Positions 24,561-35,365 of a stretch of DNA of 64,000 nt are shown here, piece by piece. Location: the NCBI RefSeq assembly GCF_000321225.1, contig NW_004450381.1:368451-432450 (forward strand), read 5' to 3'. The notes beneath the pieces were generated by a model that made no database searches, was not told the DNA's origin, and was given only the letters and a program-made list of their open reading frames with translations. A program made the position numbers and the translations under genes. Source of the stretch: Odobenus rosmarus divergens (taxonomy: Eukaryota > Chordata > Mammalia > Carnivora > Odobenidae). Positions within the stretch are counted from its first letter, which is position 1. The number at the start of each line of letters is the position of its first letter.

Positions 24561-24849
24561 CCTATAATTTAGTCCATTTTCTTTGTTTTGCTGATCAGGA
24601 AACTGATGTCTTCCAAAGTAAATTTTAGCACCAGGAAGGAATTATCAGTTTCAGAATACAGAAGAGTGGTTGGTTTTGCCCCCAGTTTGGATTTCAGATA
24701 CAACCATCATTCTACCACCAAAGTGCATGATCCCCTCTTGAAAAATTTCTCTTACAGATGGATCAAAATGTCTCTCCTTTTGCTTCAGAATAGTCCACTG
24801 GGGAATGGAGTGTGGACTGGAGAAAGGTGGAAACAAGAATGTCCCTGTG

Positions 24850-25048
24850 GGGCGCCTGGGTGGCTCAGTTGGTTAAGCAACTGCCTTCGGCTCAGGCCAT
24901 GATCCCGGAGTCCTGGGATCGAGTCCCACATCGGGCTTCCTGCTCAGCAGGGAGTCTGCTTCTCCCTCTGACCCTCTTCCCTCTCGTGCTTTCTATCTCT
25001 CATTCTCTCTCTCTCTGAAATAAATAAATAAAATCTTTAAAAAAAAAG
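24850..25048 (+). repeat. Young CAN-SINE, 'ttggttaagc' subfamily
   Basis: A full-length copy flanked by atgtccctgtg on each side, with the 'gaccctcttccctctcgtgc' body of the second young subfamily. Confidence 0.95.
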
Positions 25049-25294
25049 ATGTCCCTGTGTTGGTAACTAGGTTAAGGTAAGTGACGTGATGTGTGTTTGG
25101 GGCAGGGTGGGGAGGGTTAACACAGTACTTTTGTATGTGTTTGGAATTCTTCACAATAAAATTTTTTAAGTATTTTTCTTTACTCTTCCTTAGCACAGCT
25201 GAGACAAGCTTTAAAAAAAAAATCCAAAAAATGTTTCTAGATGCTAAGATACAACAAAATGGAAATGAATGGAGAAGCAACAAGGAAGCATTTA

Positions 25295-25473
25295 GGGGCA
25301 CCTGGGTGGCTCAGTCGGTTAAGCCTCTGCCTTCAGCTCAGGTCGTGATCTCAGGGTCCTGGGATGGGGATGGGGCTCCCTACTCAGTGGGGAGTCTGCT
25401 GCTCCCTCTCCCTCTGCCCCTCCCCCCAACTCGTTTTCTCTCTTTCTCTCAAATAAAATCTTAGAAAAAACAA
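25295..25473 (+). repeat. CAN-SINE
   Basis: A full-length copy with exact 15-bp duplication acaaggaagcattta. Confidence 0.96.
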
Positions 25474-26309
25474 ACAAGGAAGCATTTAAAAGGGGGGGGG
25501 CTGTAACATAAAGATTTGTAATTCTGCCCGATCTTGCTCATTCCAAGGGTTTCCAGATGGCATTTTATTTTTCTTCTAAGAAAATTACAATCTAGACTCA
25601 AAGGACTGACAAGGCTTTTCAAGCACTTGTCCAGATTCCTTACTTCCTAGCCCCGAGGCTGCCTCTGTAGAGAGCGCACAGCCTTGGGACCTACTGTTGA
25701 CTTTGTTCCTCCCTATTTGGGTAGGTCCAATCCCTCTGGTGATGGTTAAGGCCAGGCATTCTTCCTATGTTGCTGCCTTACCAAGGACATGAGAACAAGT
25801 GTCTGTCCCTTTCTCCTGCCCTTGATTCTTTTCCAGCAATAATTCTGAGAGTAGAAGAGACATGACCATGTAGGTGTGGATACTTGATATATTTACTTCA
25901 TTGACTTCATAAGGTCAGCAGTTCTCAGACGCTTTCTCCACAAGGATTGGTTGACCTGTTGAGTTTCTACTGCATTTATTAACCCATTTTTTTGAGATCT
26001 TTTCCTCCTATGCAATAAATTTTCTCTTATCAATTGCTCTCAGTCACCAGTCTCCCTTGTTTTACATATATTTCTAAGTTTATCTCCCTAAAACAAAAAA
26101 GAAGCTCATTGATTTTTCCCTCCTATTACTTTGCTACTACAATCCTAATGATGTTCATATCCCCATTATAATTTTTCATACCAAGCTATCTAAAATATCA
26201 ACTTAATAATCACTTCTTTCACAGAGTGATCTCTCTGAACTAGGTTTAGCTGCCATATCCAGAAATTCTACTGGCCACTACAGAAAGCATTGGCCCACTT
26301 TATTCTAGT

Positions 26310-26432
26310 GATTTTTTTTTAAGTTTTATTTTTATTTTTTTTAGTAATCTCTACACCCAACATGGCGCATGAACTCGTGACCCTGAGATCCAGAGTCACA
26401 TGCTCTTCTGACTGAGCCAGCCCCGTGGCCTT
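26310..26432 (-). repeat. Old CAN-SINE, minus strand
   Basis: A short reversed form ('taatctctacacccaacatgg...tgctcttctgactgagccag'). Confidence 0.8.
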
Positions 26433-26595
26433 ATTCTAGTGTTTTAAAGTGCAGTCATGTTCTTCCTGTCATTTAGTTACTTGTGGGCTGGACAGCACTC
26501 TGGAATGTCAGTAAAATTCTGAGTGGGATGATCCTTCCACTAGAGGACTTAGCTTAGCTCAGAGAAATCAGTTCCATTCAATTCTACACAGGGGG

Positions 26596-26700
26596 CGGGG
26601 GAAACACACCAGATTTTTCTGTAAAGGGCCAGATAGTAAATATTTTAGGCTTTTCAGGCCAAGAGGAAAATCAACAGTATTATTTATGTAGGTACTTGTG
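26596..26700. repeat. hAT (MER1-type) fragment
   Basis: It contains 'tttctgtaaagggccagatag' and 'aaatattttaggcttttcaggcc', the typical terminal part of this DNA transposon group. Confidence 0.75.
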
Positions 26701-26933
26701 TAACAAGAGAAAAAAATTCCTACAAATGTGTTAAATCAAATTCAAAATAGAATAGTAATTGAGTATAACTTTTTTATCATCCAGGTATGCAAATGAGAAG
26801 AATGGAATTCTTTGGGATGACATTTTGCTTAATTAGGATCAAGGTTAGTGTTCCCTATGATCACATACTGAGCTATGAATGCTGATCTGTAATGAGACTT
26901 TACATACTTCATCTTTGAAAATGTCTCCATCCA

Positions 26934-27135
26934 GGGGCGCCTGGGTGGCTCAGTCGCTAAGCGTCTGCCTTCGGCTCAGGTCATGGTCCCAGGGTCCTGA
27001 GATGGAGCACCACATCGGGCTCCCTGCTCAGCGGGGAGCCTGCTTCTCCCTCTGCCCTCCCCCTTCTTGTGTTCCCTCTCTCGCTGTGTCTCTCTCTGTC
27101 AAATAAATAAAATCTTAAAAAAACAAAGAAAGAAA
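26934..27135 (+). repeat. Young CAN-SINE
   Basis: A full-length copy with exact 17-bp duplication gaaaatgtctccatcca. Confidence 0.97.
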
Positions 27136-27189
27136 GAAAATGTCTCCATCCAAATGGTACTATGAATACTGCTATCAGTCCATGAGCAT

Positions 27190-28470
27190 GATTTTAATAG
27201 AGCATATTTATTGTTGGAAGGCATCTATAGAATTCTGTTAGATTCTTCTCCTGATGTTTGCCTTTTAGTTTGTTGTTACATTGCAGATTAGTCATTTGCA
27301 TTTGAAGGTTAGGTGGAAGCTCCTCAATTGCACAATTAAATGGATTTTGAAATATGGAAATTTCCATTGCACTTGACATCAAGGTCTGGAGATATTGCTT
27401 CTTGTTTTAATTTTTTACATTACAGGAAGTGTATAAAGCTGTTTTACATTCTTTGTGATTCAAGACATTATTGTCAAAATGACTGCTACAGGGGCGCCTG
27501 GGTGGCTCAGATGGTTAGGCATCTGCCTTCGGCTCAGGCCACGATCCTGGAGTCCTGGGATCGAGTCCCGCATCGGGCTCCCTGCTTCTTGGGGTCCTGC
27601 TTCTCCCTCTGGCTTTCTCTCTTTCTCTCTCTGTCTCTCATGAATAAGTAAATAAAATCTTTAAAAAAAAAAATGACTGCTACAATACACATTTCACATA
27701 TAAGCACTGTTTTGCTCTGTAATTTTAGCTTGAATTCATTGAGAAACACTATCAAGCCTGTAGCGAAAGCTAATTTCCAGTTATTCAGTAATGACAGTTT
27801 GGATGGTTCTCTGTTTTGAAACATTTCAATCTTGGCTCTGAGCTGGAAAAAAAAAAACTGCAATAAAACTTTAGCACTGCTAAGCCATCAAAATGCTGTA
27901 TAGTAGAGCAAGGCACGATATTCAGCTTCTATCTGACAAAACTTCATCGACCTGATGATGGATAAATACAAGAGCAAATGAAGTTCACTACTGATAATTC
28001 TAGTTCAATAACATATGATAGATGCAAATATTTTCTGCAAATTAGTTCCTGCTGAGTAATTTGAGTCCAACGAATAACCATAGGCTCTAGAGGCCTTATC
28101 TCTTCTAGAGCTTTAATAAATTTATCCAACTAAGCCTTTTCCTGCTTCACAAAGTTTTACCTCCATCAACTAACACATCTTAGCAGATTCCCCTTCAGGT
28201 TGTATCTAATTAGTGTTTTCTCAATTTTTTTGGAAAATATTCTTGCCTATTGTTGTTCCATGCAGATTCCTCAAAGAGCCTTATTTTTCAATGACTTCAA
28301 ACTTGGCATTGGCACCTCAAACAACAGCAACTGAGCACTGTTGGTAACATCTCTCATCCCACTGATAATCATCAAGGAAAATCACTCAAAATCATTGGTT
28401 TTGGGTTTTTGTTTTATTTTTCTCAGGAACATCTTATCTATGTCCTTCTTCTGGCCGGAGGGAGTTCAAT
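27190..28470 (-). pseudogene. Decayed hAT (Charlie-type) transposase
   Basis: Read on the minus strand, several frames broken by stops and shifts together resemble the C-terminal half of hAT-family transposases, such as those domesticated in ZBED5 or GTF2IRD2. At 28129-27944 there is a segment with KFIKALEEIRPLE. At about 27800-27690 LNNWKLAFATGLIVFLNEFKL matches the 'DLAFLVDI..HLNELNLKLQ' block. At 27382-27194 FQNPFNCAIEELPPNLQMQ matches the hAT dimerisation-region wording. A SINE (27491-27671) sits inside. No intact ORF, terminal repeats or duplication were seen, so it cannot encode an active enzyme. The family call rests on my recognition of motifs and is fairly but not fully certain. Confidence 0.72.
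27491..27671 (+). repeat. Young CAN-SINE inside the hAT relic
   Basis: A full-length copy flanked by exact duplication aatgactgctaca. Confidence 0.96.
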
Positions 28471-28629
28471 ATTGCTATAGCGGAATATAATCTAGATTTA
28501 CAGATGACTTTGCCTTTCCTTCTTGTAACCAACATACCGCGCGCACACAAGCATGCACGCATGTGTTAAAGTTTTCTTTTCTGATGTCAGAATGACAAGA
28601 ATGTGAATAATTGTCCCATTTTTTCCAAG

Positions 28630-28746
28630 TTTTTTTAAAAATTTATTTATTTATTTAAATAGTCTCTACACCCAATGTGGGGCTCGAACTCACAACCCCA
28701 AGATTAAGAGTTGCATGCTTCTCTGACTGAGCCAGCCAGGTGCCCC
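28630..28746 (-). repeat. Old CAN-SINE, minus strand
   Basis: A short reversed form ('agtctctacacccaatgtgg...gactgagccagccaggtgcccc'). Confidence 0.85.
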
Positions 28747-28774
28747 CACATTTTATGTTTTTGACGTCACATTT

Positions 28775-28957
28775 TACTTTTTTTTTAATTTATTTTTTAG
28801 AGGAGGAGGTGCATGAGGGACAGGGAGAGAGAGAATCTGAAGCAGGTTCCACCCTCAGCACGGAGCCTGATGCGGGGCTCGATCTTACAACCCTGAGATC
28901 ATTCGCTCAGCCAAAATCAAGAGTTGGACACAAAACCGACCCAGCCATCCAGGTGCC
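28775..28957 (-). repeat. CAN-SINE, minus strand
   Basis: A diverged full-length reversed copy flanked by 'cacatttta' / 'cacattt'. Confidence 0.85.
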
Positions 28958-29166
28958 CCACATTTGACATCTTTTTATCTTGTGTATCCCTTAACCAGTT
29001 ATGTTCATCATGGTAATTTTTACTACTTTCCTCTTTTAGCCTTCATACTAGCTTTATAAGTGATTAATTCACTACCTTTACTACATATTTACCTTTCCAG
29101 TGAGATTTCTCCTTTCATGTTTTCTTGTTACTAGTTAGGGTCTTTTCTTTTCATCTTAACATTTCT

Positions 29167-29357
29167 TTTCTTTTTTTCTTTTATTTATTTATTTGACAGA
29201 GAGAGAGAGCACAAGCAGAGGGAGCGGCAGGCAGAGGGAGAGGGAGAAGCAGACTCCCCACTGAGCAGGGAGCCCGACATGGGGCTTGATACCAGCACCT
29301 GGGATCGTGACCTGAGCCGAAGGCAGTTGCTCAACCACCTGAGCCACCCAGGTGCCC
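29167..29357 (-). repeat. CAN-SINE, minus strand, in HAL1/L1
   Basis: A full-length reversed copy flanked by 'tcatcttaacatttctt' on both sides. Confidence 0.95.
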
Positions 29358-29562
29358 CTCATCTTAACATTTCTTATAAGGCCCTTTTTAGTGGTGATGC
29401 AAGCTTGTGCTTTAGCTTCTGCTTGTCAGGAAAACTCTTTATCTCTCCTTCAATTCTGAATAATTGTGCTGGGTAGAGCATTGTTTGTTGGAAGGTTGTT
29501 TTTTTTTTTCCTTTCCTTGACTATATCATGCCAGTCCCTTCTGGCCTGCAAAGCTGCTGCTT

Positions 29563-29753
29563 CTTTTTTTAAAAAAGATTTTATTTATTTATTTATTTAT
29601 TTGAGAGAGCATGGGCGGGGAGGAGGGGCAGAGGGAGAGGGAGAAGCAGACTCCCCACTGTGCAGGGAGCCCATCATGGGGCTTGATCCCAGGGTCCTGG
29701 GATCATGACCTGAGCCAAAGGCAGACGCTTGACTGACTGAGCCACCCAGGTAC
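29563..29753 (-). repeat. CAN-SINE, minus strand, in HAL1/L1
   Basis: A full-length reversed copy splitting the ORF1 remnant. It ends 'gagccacccaggta'. Confidence 0.93.
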
Positions 29754-30574
29754 AAAACCAGTTGTTTTTCTCTTGGTGCTTTTAATATTTTTTCCTTGTC
29801 TTTAACTTTTGACATTTTAATTATAATGTGTCTTGGTGTGGTTCCCCTTGAGTTCATTATATTTGGAACTCTTTGGGCTTCCTGGATCTGGATGTCTGGT
29901 TACTTTCCTGGGTTAGGGAAGTTTTCAGCTATTATTTCCTCAAAAAAGATTTCTGCCCCTTTCTCTTCTTGACTCCTTCTGGGAGTCCTACAAACGTTAA
30001 TCCTTTTGATGTTATCCCATAACTCCTTTATGCTGTCTTCACTTTTTTTCTTTTTTCTTTTTGCTGCTCTGATTGAGTTCTGCTGCATTGTCTTCCAGTT
30101 GATTCTTTCTTCTGCTTCATCTAGACTGGTGATAAACCCTAGTGTATTTCTTAGTTCAGTTACTGAATTCTACAGCTATTTGACTTCTGTTTGGTATTTT
30201 CTTAGATTTTCCATCTCTTTGTTGAAATTCTCACTGTGTTCATCCATTCTTCTCCCCAGTTCGGTGAGCCCTTTGTGACCCTTACTTTGAACTCTTTATC
30301 AGGTAAATTACTTCTGTTTAATTAAGGTATTTTTTTCCCTGAGGTTTTATCTTGTTCTTTCATTTGGTATATATGCCTCTGTTTCTTCATTTTGCTTGAC
30401 TCTGTTTGATTCTGTACAGTAGATGAAACAGCCACCTCTGCCAGTCTTGAAAAAATGGCCTCATGTAGGAGGTAGGTCTGTCATTCAAACCTGCCCCAGT
30501 TCTTTGTTGTCTCCCAAACCTTTGTGCTTGTCCAGGCAATGTATTATATTTCTTTTTTTTTTCATTGAACACAG

Positions 30575-30783
30575 TTTTCTTTTTTTAAAAGATTTTACTT
30601 ATTTATTTGAGAGAAAGAGTGAGGGAGAGCATGAGAGGGTAGAGGGTCAAAGGGAAAAGCATAATCCCCACAGAGCAGGGAGCCCGATGCGGGACTCAAT
30701 CCCAGGACTCCAGGATCATGACCTTTAACACATGACCTGAGCCAAAGGCAGTTGCTTAACCAACTGAGCCAACCAGGCGCCTA
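30575..30783 (-). repeat. CAN-SINE, minus strand
   Basis: A reversed copy with duplication gtattatatttct. It has a small internal duplication around 'atgacctttaacacatgacctgagcc'. Confidence 0.93.
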
Positions 30784-30930
30784 GTGTATTATATTTCTAA
30801 TACCTCCCAGTAGTTGAAGTTTTGTCAAGACCTGTCAGTGTCCCTAACAGAGGATGATCTTAGCACCTAGACTCAGGTTGTTTGAAAGCCAGACCCTCAG
30901 GCAGCAGCTTTTTAAAAATATGCACATATA

Positions 30931-31122
30931 GGGCGCCTGGGTGGCTCAGTTGGTTAAGCGACTGCCTTCAGCTCAGGTCATGATCCTGGAGTGCCAGGAT
31001 CGAGTCCCACATCGGGCTCCCTGCTCAGCAGGGAGTCTGCTTCTCCCTCTGACCCTCTTCCCTCTCGTGCTCTCAACCTCTCATTCTCTCTCTCTCAAAT
31101 AAATAAATAAAATCTTTAAAAA
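30931..31122 (+). repeat. Young CAN-SINE, 'ttggttaagcgactgcc' subfamily
   Basis: Head, body and AATAAA tail are intact. The duplication is unclear in A/T-rich flanks. Confidence 0.94.
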
Positions 31123-31249
31123 AAATAAACAGTGCCTCAAAGGATAACTTTGTATGCCTATAATTTCATATATATACAGATGTCTTGGTCGGTTTAGGCT
31201 GCCATAATAAATTACCAACAACTGGGTGGCTTATATACAGAAATTTTTC

Positions 31250-31449
31250 TTTCTTTCTTTTTTTTTTGAAGATTTTATTTGTTTGAGAGAAACAGAATGA
31301 GTGAGAGCACATGAGAGGGGTTAGGGTCAGAGGGAGAAGCAGACTCCCCGCCAAGCAGGGAGCCCAGTGTGGGACTCGATCCAGGGACTCCAGGATCATG
31401 ACCCGAGCTGAAGGCAGTCGCTCAACCAACTGAGCCACCCAGGCACCCC
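31250..31449 (-). repeat. CAN-SINE, minus strand, in MLT1
   Basis: A full-length reversed copy flanked by 'cagaaattt' on each side. Confidence 0.94.
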
Positions 31450-31596
31450 AGAAATTTATTTCTTATGGTTCTGGTGGCTGGGAAATTCAAGGTCAAGACA
31501 CTTGCATATTCAGTGTCTGGTGAGAGTCCACTCCCTGGTTCCTGTGTCCTCAACATGGCCGAAGGAAGGCGTGAGGGGGCTCTTTGGGGTCTCTTT

Positions 31597-31691
31597 CTTT
31601 TTTTTGAGGATGAGCCATGCAGGCAGGAAAGTTTATTAAGGCGAGAGTACACTTGACATGTGGGAGCAGGTAGGCTTAGGGGAGAGCTGCC
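31597..31691 (-). pseudogene. 95-bp polyadenylated retrocopy of an unidentified transcript
   Basis: On the minus strand a GC-mixed segment contains the poly(A) signal AATAAA in 'gccttaataaactttcc', then about 20 further bases and a poly(A) run (T run at 31598-31605 on the plus strand). It is bounded by the 12-bp duplication tggggtctcttt (31585-31596 and 31692-31703), made of MLT1 bases. This is the form of an L1-mobilised, 5'-truncated mRNA end. The parent transcript is not recognised; the signal context resembles a 3' UTR or a retroviral R region. Confidence 0.75.
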
Positions 31692-31721
31692 TGGGGTCTC
31701 TTTGAAAAAAGCACTAACTAG

Positions 31722-31908
31722 GGACGCCTGAGTGGTTCAGTCGGTTAAGCGTCTGCCTTCGGCTCAGGTCATGATCCCGGGGTCCTGGGATTGAGCCCCA
31801 CATCGGGCTCCGTGCTCAGCGAAAAGCCTGCTTCTCCCTCTGCCACTCCCCCCGCTTGTGTTCCCCCCCCGACAAAAAAATAAATACAATCTTAAAAAAA
31901 AAAAGAAA
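31722..31908 (+). repeat. Young CAN-SINE in MLT1
   Basis: A plus-strand copy with imperfect duplication 'gcactaacta' / 'gcactaatta'. Confidence 0.94.
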
Positions 31909-32599
31909 AAGGCACTAATTACATTCATGAGGGCTCCACCTTCATGACCTAATCACCTCCCATAGGCCCCACTTCCTAACACCATCACATGTATTTTACG
32001 GAGACACAAACATTCATTCTACAACAGCACAAATTTCTGTAGAATGAAGTCCCCAAAGTGGGACGGCAGATTAAAGGATAAATGCACATCTATACATATG
32101 GTCAAATTTCCCTCCCTGAAGATCATACCATTTTGTCCTTCTGCAGTAACATTAAAGAATACCTACTTCCCCGTCGCCTCATTGCCATTGCGTTAGAGGA
32201 GGCAGGGCGCATGCAACAGTGACTTAACACGACAAAGGTTTATTTCTGACTTACATGCAGACAGGGCAATGTTCCTCTGAGCAGCAACCCAGCAATCCAG
32301 GCTGGTGGAAGCTCCACCATCCTGAGGCTTACACCAAGTGGAACACTTGACCTTCTCCCTCGGTAGTTGAGTTTTAGAACAGAACTGGAGAGTCTCTTTC
32401 ATTTAAGAACACCAGCTATTAAATGTTTCAGCCCAGAGGAAGTATGTTGTCTGCTTGCAGAGTTATGGATCAGAATGAGTCACACGCCAAGCCTCAGTGA
32501 AGGGGAACCAGGGACTTGGATCCTCCGTATCCTCAGAAGTAGAGGAGAACTGGACATTGGTGAAATTATATGTCCAACTTTTAGATCTCTGCCAATCTT

Positions 32600-32695
32600 A
32601 CAGGTGAAAAAAATGTTCAGAGTAGTTTTATTTTGCATTTCTCATATTAGGAGTGAGATTGAGCATCTTTTCATATATTTAAGGACCACCATCAG
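32600..32695 (-). repeat. Small L1 ORF2-like fragment
   Basis: It reads 'tttgcatttctcatattaggagtgagattgagcatcttttcatatatttaaggacc', a recognisable antisense stretch of L1 ORF2. Confidence 0.65.
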
Positions 32696-33065
32696 CAGTT
32701 GTGGTACAACTAATATACAACCAGACTTGCCCCTTCTGGGGCTTTCCTACTCAGTTTCCGTTTTCCGTCTGAGAGAAACATCTTTTCCCCTCCATGATTG
32801 GTAGGACAGTGGTGACTGACCCTGTGAAAACTTGAGCTACAGCCGAGATTCCACCTTTTCAGTAATACTAATAGTTTGATTCTCATTATAAAATAACTTT
32901 CAACGAATAACCATAGCATTCATGCTATATAACTTACATTCCATCACAGGAGGCAGGATGGTCATTCTGTAATAGTAGGAGCCAGAACTAGAAATCTTTG
33001 CCTACATGTGCTTACACGTTATGAGCCTTGCATCAACCATCTCTATTTGAGGGAGGAAGTATCTT

Positions 33066-33266
33066 TTTTTTAAAAATTTATTTATTTGAGAGAGAGAGGG
33101 AGAGTGCATGCATGTGCATGGGGGGAAGGGTAGAGGGAGAGGGAGAGAGCGAATCTCAAGCAGACTCTGCCCTGAGTGTGGAGCCTGACCTCATGATCCT
33201 GAGATCATGACCTGAGTCTAAACCAAGAGTCGGATGCTTAACTGACTGAGCCACCCAGGCACCCCT
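33066..33266 (-). repeat. CAN-SINE, minus strand
   Basis: A full-length reversed copy ('aaaaatttatttatttgagagagagaggg...gagccacccaggcacccc'). Confidence 0.93.
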
Positions 33267-33351
33267 TATTTTTGTTTAAACCCCCAGATCACCTAGGATC
33301 CCCCCACTCCATTCCTCATGCAAAGCCTATTCAAAAAGTAGTCAAAACTCA

Positions 33352-33546
33352 GGGTTCCTAGGTGGCCCAGTCAGTTAAGCATCTGACTCTTGATTTGACT
33401 CAGGTCATGATCTCAGGGTCATAGGATCAAACATGAGCTGGGAGTCTGTTTGTCTCCCTCTCCCTCTGTCCCTCCCCCCTCCCCTCTCACATGAGTATGG
33501 GCTCTCTCTTTCTCTAAAATAAATAAATCTTAAAAAAAAAAAAAAA
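33352..33546 (+). repeat. Older CAN-SINE
   Basis: A diverged copy with imperfect flanks 'gtagtcaaaactcag' / 'gtagtcacaacttag'. Confidence 0.9.
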
Positions 33547-34445
33547 GGTAGTCACAACTTAGGTCAGCCTAACCATCCTGGGGTTAGGTAATCAGGTCGA
33601 TTGGTCCATACCTGTAACACTGGAGAGACTCAAGGATCTTACAAAAGTTTACTCATCACCCATTCATGGTATAACCATCTTATCCAGGCAAGTTTTCTGT
33701 TACAATAATTAGAAACTCTGATTCAAAATAGTATAAGCAGTAAGGGCATTTGTCATTTCCCATAACATAAAGTCTGTAGTAGGGCAGTTCAAGATGCAGG
33801 ATCTCCAGACCCTAGGTCTGCTTCTGATTTTCTTGGTTCTAACCACGTTCAGATTTGGGCTTCATTTTTTCTCTCAGTGGTGTCTCAACGTCTGCAACCA
33901 CCCCAGGCTTCACATTCAGTCATGACAATGCCCAGTGGAAGAAGGACTGTTATTTTTTGTGTGTGTGTCCCATTTTTAAGAGCAAAGAGCACTTCCTCAA
34001 GGAATCTTCCAAGAGATTCCCCTTCCCATCCCCACCCCATTGGGTCACATGTCCACTCCTAAAGCAAGCACCAGCAAGAATGGGGCAAGCCATGTCCGAC
34101 TTAGACCAAGCAAGATTGTGGCTTTGTCTTCGGGAAGAAGAAAAAATGACTCCTAGGAGCCATTCGAGCAAATGTGGACTAAAATTCAGAAAAAAGAAGC
34201 CCTTTCTAAGATCCTGAGATAATGGACATTTATGTGATAAATAAACTCAGCACACATGATTTGCTGAGCATGTTCTGGGAACTGGGATTAGGGATGCAAA
34301 GGTGAATATTGTATGGCTCTGCCTGGTGGTGCTCAGTCTAGAGAAGGAATCAGAACTAAGCCATCATCGGATTTTAACCTGGTTCCTCAATAGCATTCCT
34401 ACAGAGAGAGAACAGGGTTTTCAGTTATGATGAGAATTTCACTTT

Positions 34446-35365
34446 TTTCCCCCGAGTGTTATTAAGATATAATTGACATATAACATTGTATTAGCTTGAG
34501 GTGTACAACATGATTTCATACATGTATATATCACAAAATGGTTACCACAGTAAGTTAATATCCATCACCTCACAGTTATGTTTTTCTTGATTTCAAATAT
34601 ATAATACAGTACTGTTAACTGTAGTCACCATCCTGTACATGACATCGCCAGAACTTATTTATCTTTTTTTTTAAAGATTTTATTTATTTATTTGAGAGAG
34701 AGAATGAGATAGAGCATGAGAGGGGGGAGGGTCAGAGGGAGAAGCAGACTCCCCGCTGAGCAGGGAGCCTGATATGTCTGTGTGGGTTTTTTTGATTTCA
34801 TGCCTAAGTGAGGTCATACAGTATTTTTCTTTCTCTGTCTGATTTGTTTCACTTAGCATAATGTCCTCAATACCCATCCATGTTATTACAAACGGCAGGA
34901 TTGCCTTCTTTTTTTTTTGGCTGAATACTATTCCATTCCATGTATACACACACACACTGCATTTTCTTTATCCGTTCATCCATCAGTGGATACTTCGGTT
35001 CTTTCCATGTCTTGACTGTTGTAAATAATGCTGCTATGAACCGGGCGGCGGGGGGCGGCGGATATCTTTTCGAGACAGTGATTTCATTTCCTTTGGATAA
35101 ATACCCAGAGGTGGAATCGCTAGATCATATGGTAGTTCTAGTTTTAATTTTTTGAGGAACCTCCATACTGTTTTCCGTAGTGGCTGCACCAATTTACCTT
35201 CCCACCAACAGTGCAGACGGGTTCCTTTTTCTCCACATCCTTGCCAACACCTGCTTTTTCTTGTCTTTTTGGTAATACCCATTCTAACAGGCATGAGGTG
35301 ATATCTATCTCACTGTAGTTTTGATTTGCATTTTTCACTACTTCTTGGCCAAGAATTTCACTTTC
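34446..35365 (-). mobile_element. L1 3' part (ORF2 end and 3' UTR), minus strand
   Basis: The plus strand shows the reversed 3' UTR ('ttattaagatataattgacatataac', 'gaggtgtacaacatgatttc'), then the antisense ORF2 C-terminus. On the minus strand this gives PFVITWMGIEDIMLSETNQT and upstream segments to about 35365 ('gttttgatttgcatttttc'). The 3' UTR type suits an older mammalian L1 rather than the young carnivore L1 seen at 23488 and 45310. A partial SINE is inserted at 34664-34775. Confidence 0.88.
34664..34775 (-). repeat. Partial CAN-SINE, minus strand
   Basis: It has the reversed tail and body ('aaagattttatttatttatttgagag...ctgagcagggagcctgat') but no reversed tRNA-like head. L1 sequence resumes abruptly. 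Confidence 0.9.

Larger units (their letters stand above)
28958..30915 (-). mobile_element. L1/HAL1-type element with ORF1 remnants
   Basis: The minus strand carries decayed L1 ORF1. At 30088-29900 a coiled-coil/linker segment reads [20 protein letters not shown] ... AENFPNPGK. The next piece (from 29857) begins [20 protein letters not shown], the RNA-binding domain. The region 29550-29360 is the antisense of the 'LSFR.EGEIKSFPDKQKL.EFITTKPAL' C-terminal part. Downstream (28960-29160) no reverse-transcriptase sequence appears. This suits HAL1, the half-L1 lacking ORF2, better than a full L1. Three SINEs interrupt it (29167-29357, 29563-29753, 30575-30783). Bases 30400-30915 look like its 5' leader. 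Confidence 0.8.
31181..32025 (-). mobile_element. MaLR (MLT1-type) solo LTR, interrupted three times
   Basis: The plus strand reads an antisense MLT1-like LTR: 'tgtcttggtcggtttaggctgcc', 'aactgggtggcttatatacag', 'agaaatttatttcttatggttctgg', 'gcactaattacattcatgagggctccacc' and 'cctaatcacctcccataggcccc'. A minus SINE (31250-31449), a 95-bp retrocopy (31597-31691) and a plus SINE (31722-31908) lie inside it. No internal ERV sequence adjoins. Confidence 0.85.

Noticed and set aside
32367..32804. 145-codon plus-strand frame
   Set aside because: It includes an L1 ORF2-like antisense piece (32600-32695), has no recognised domain and no supporting splice structure.
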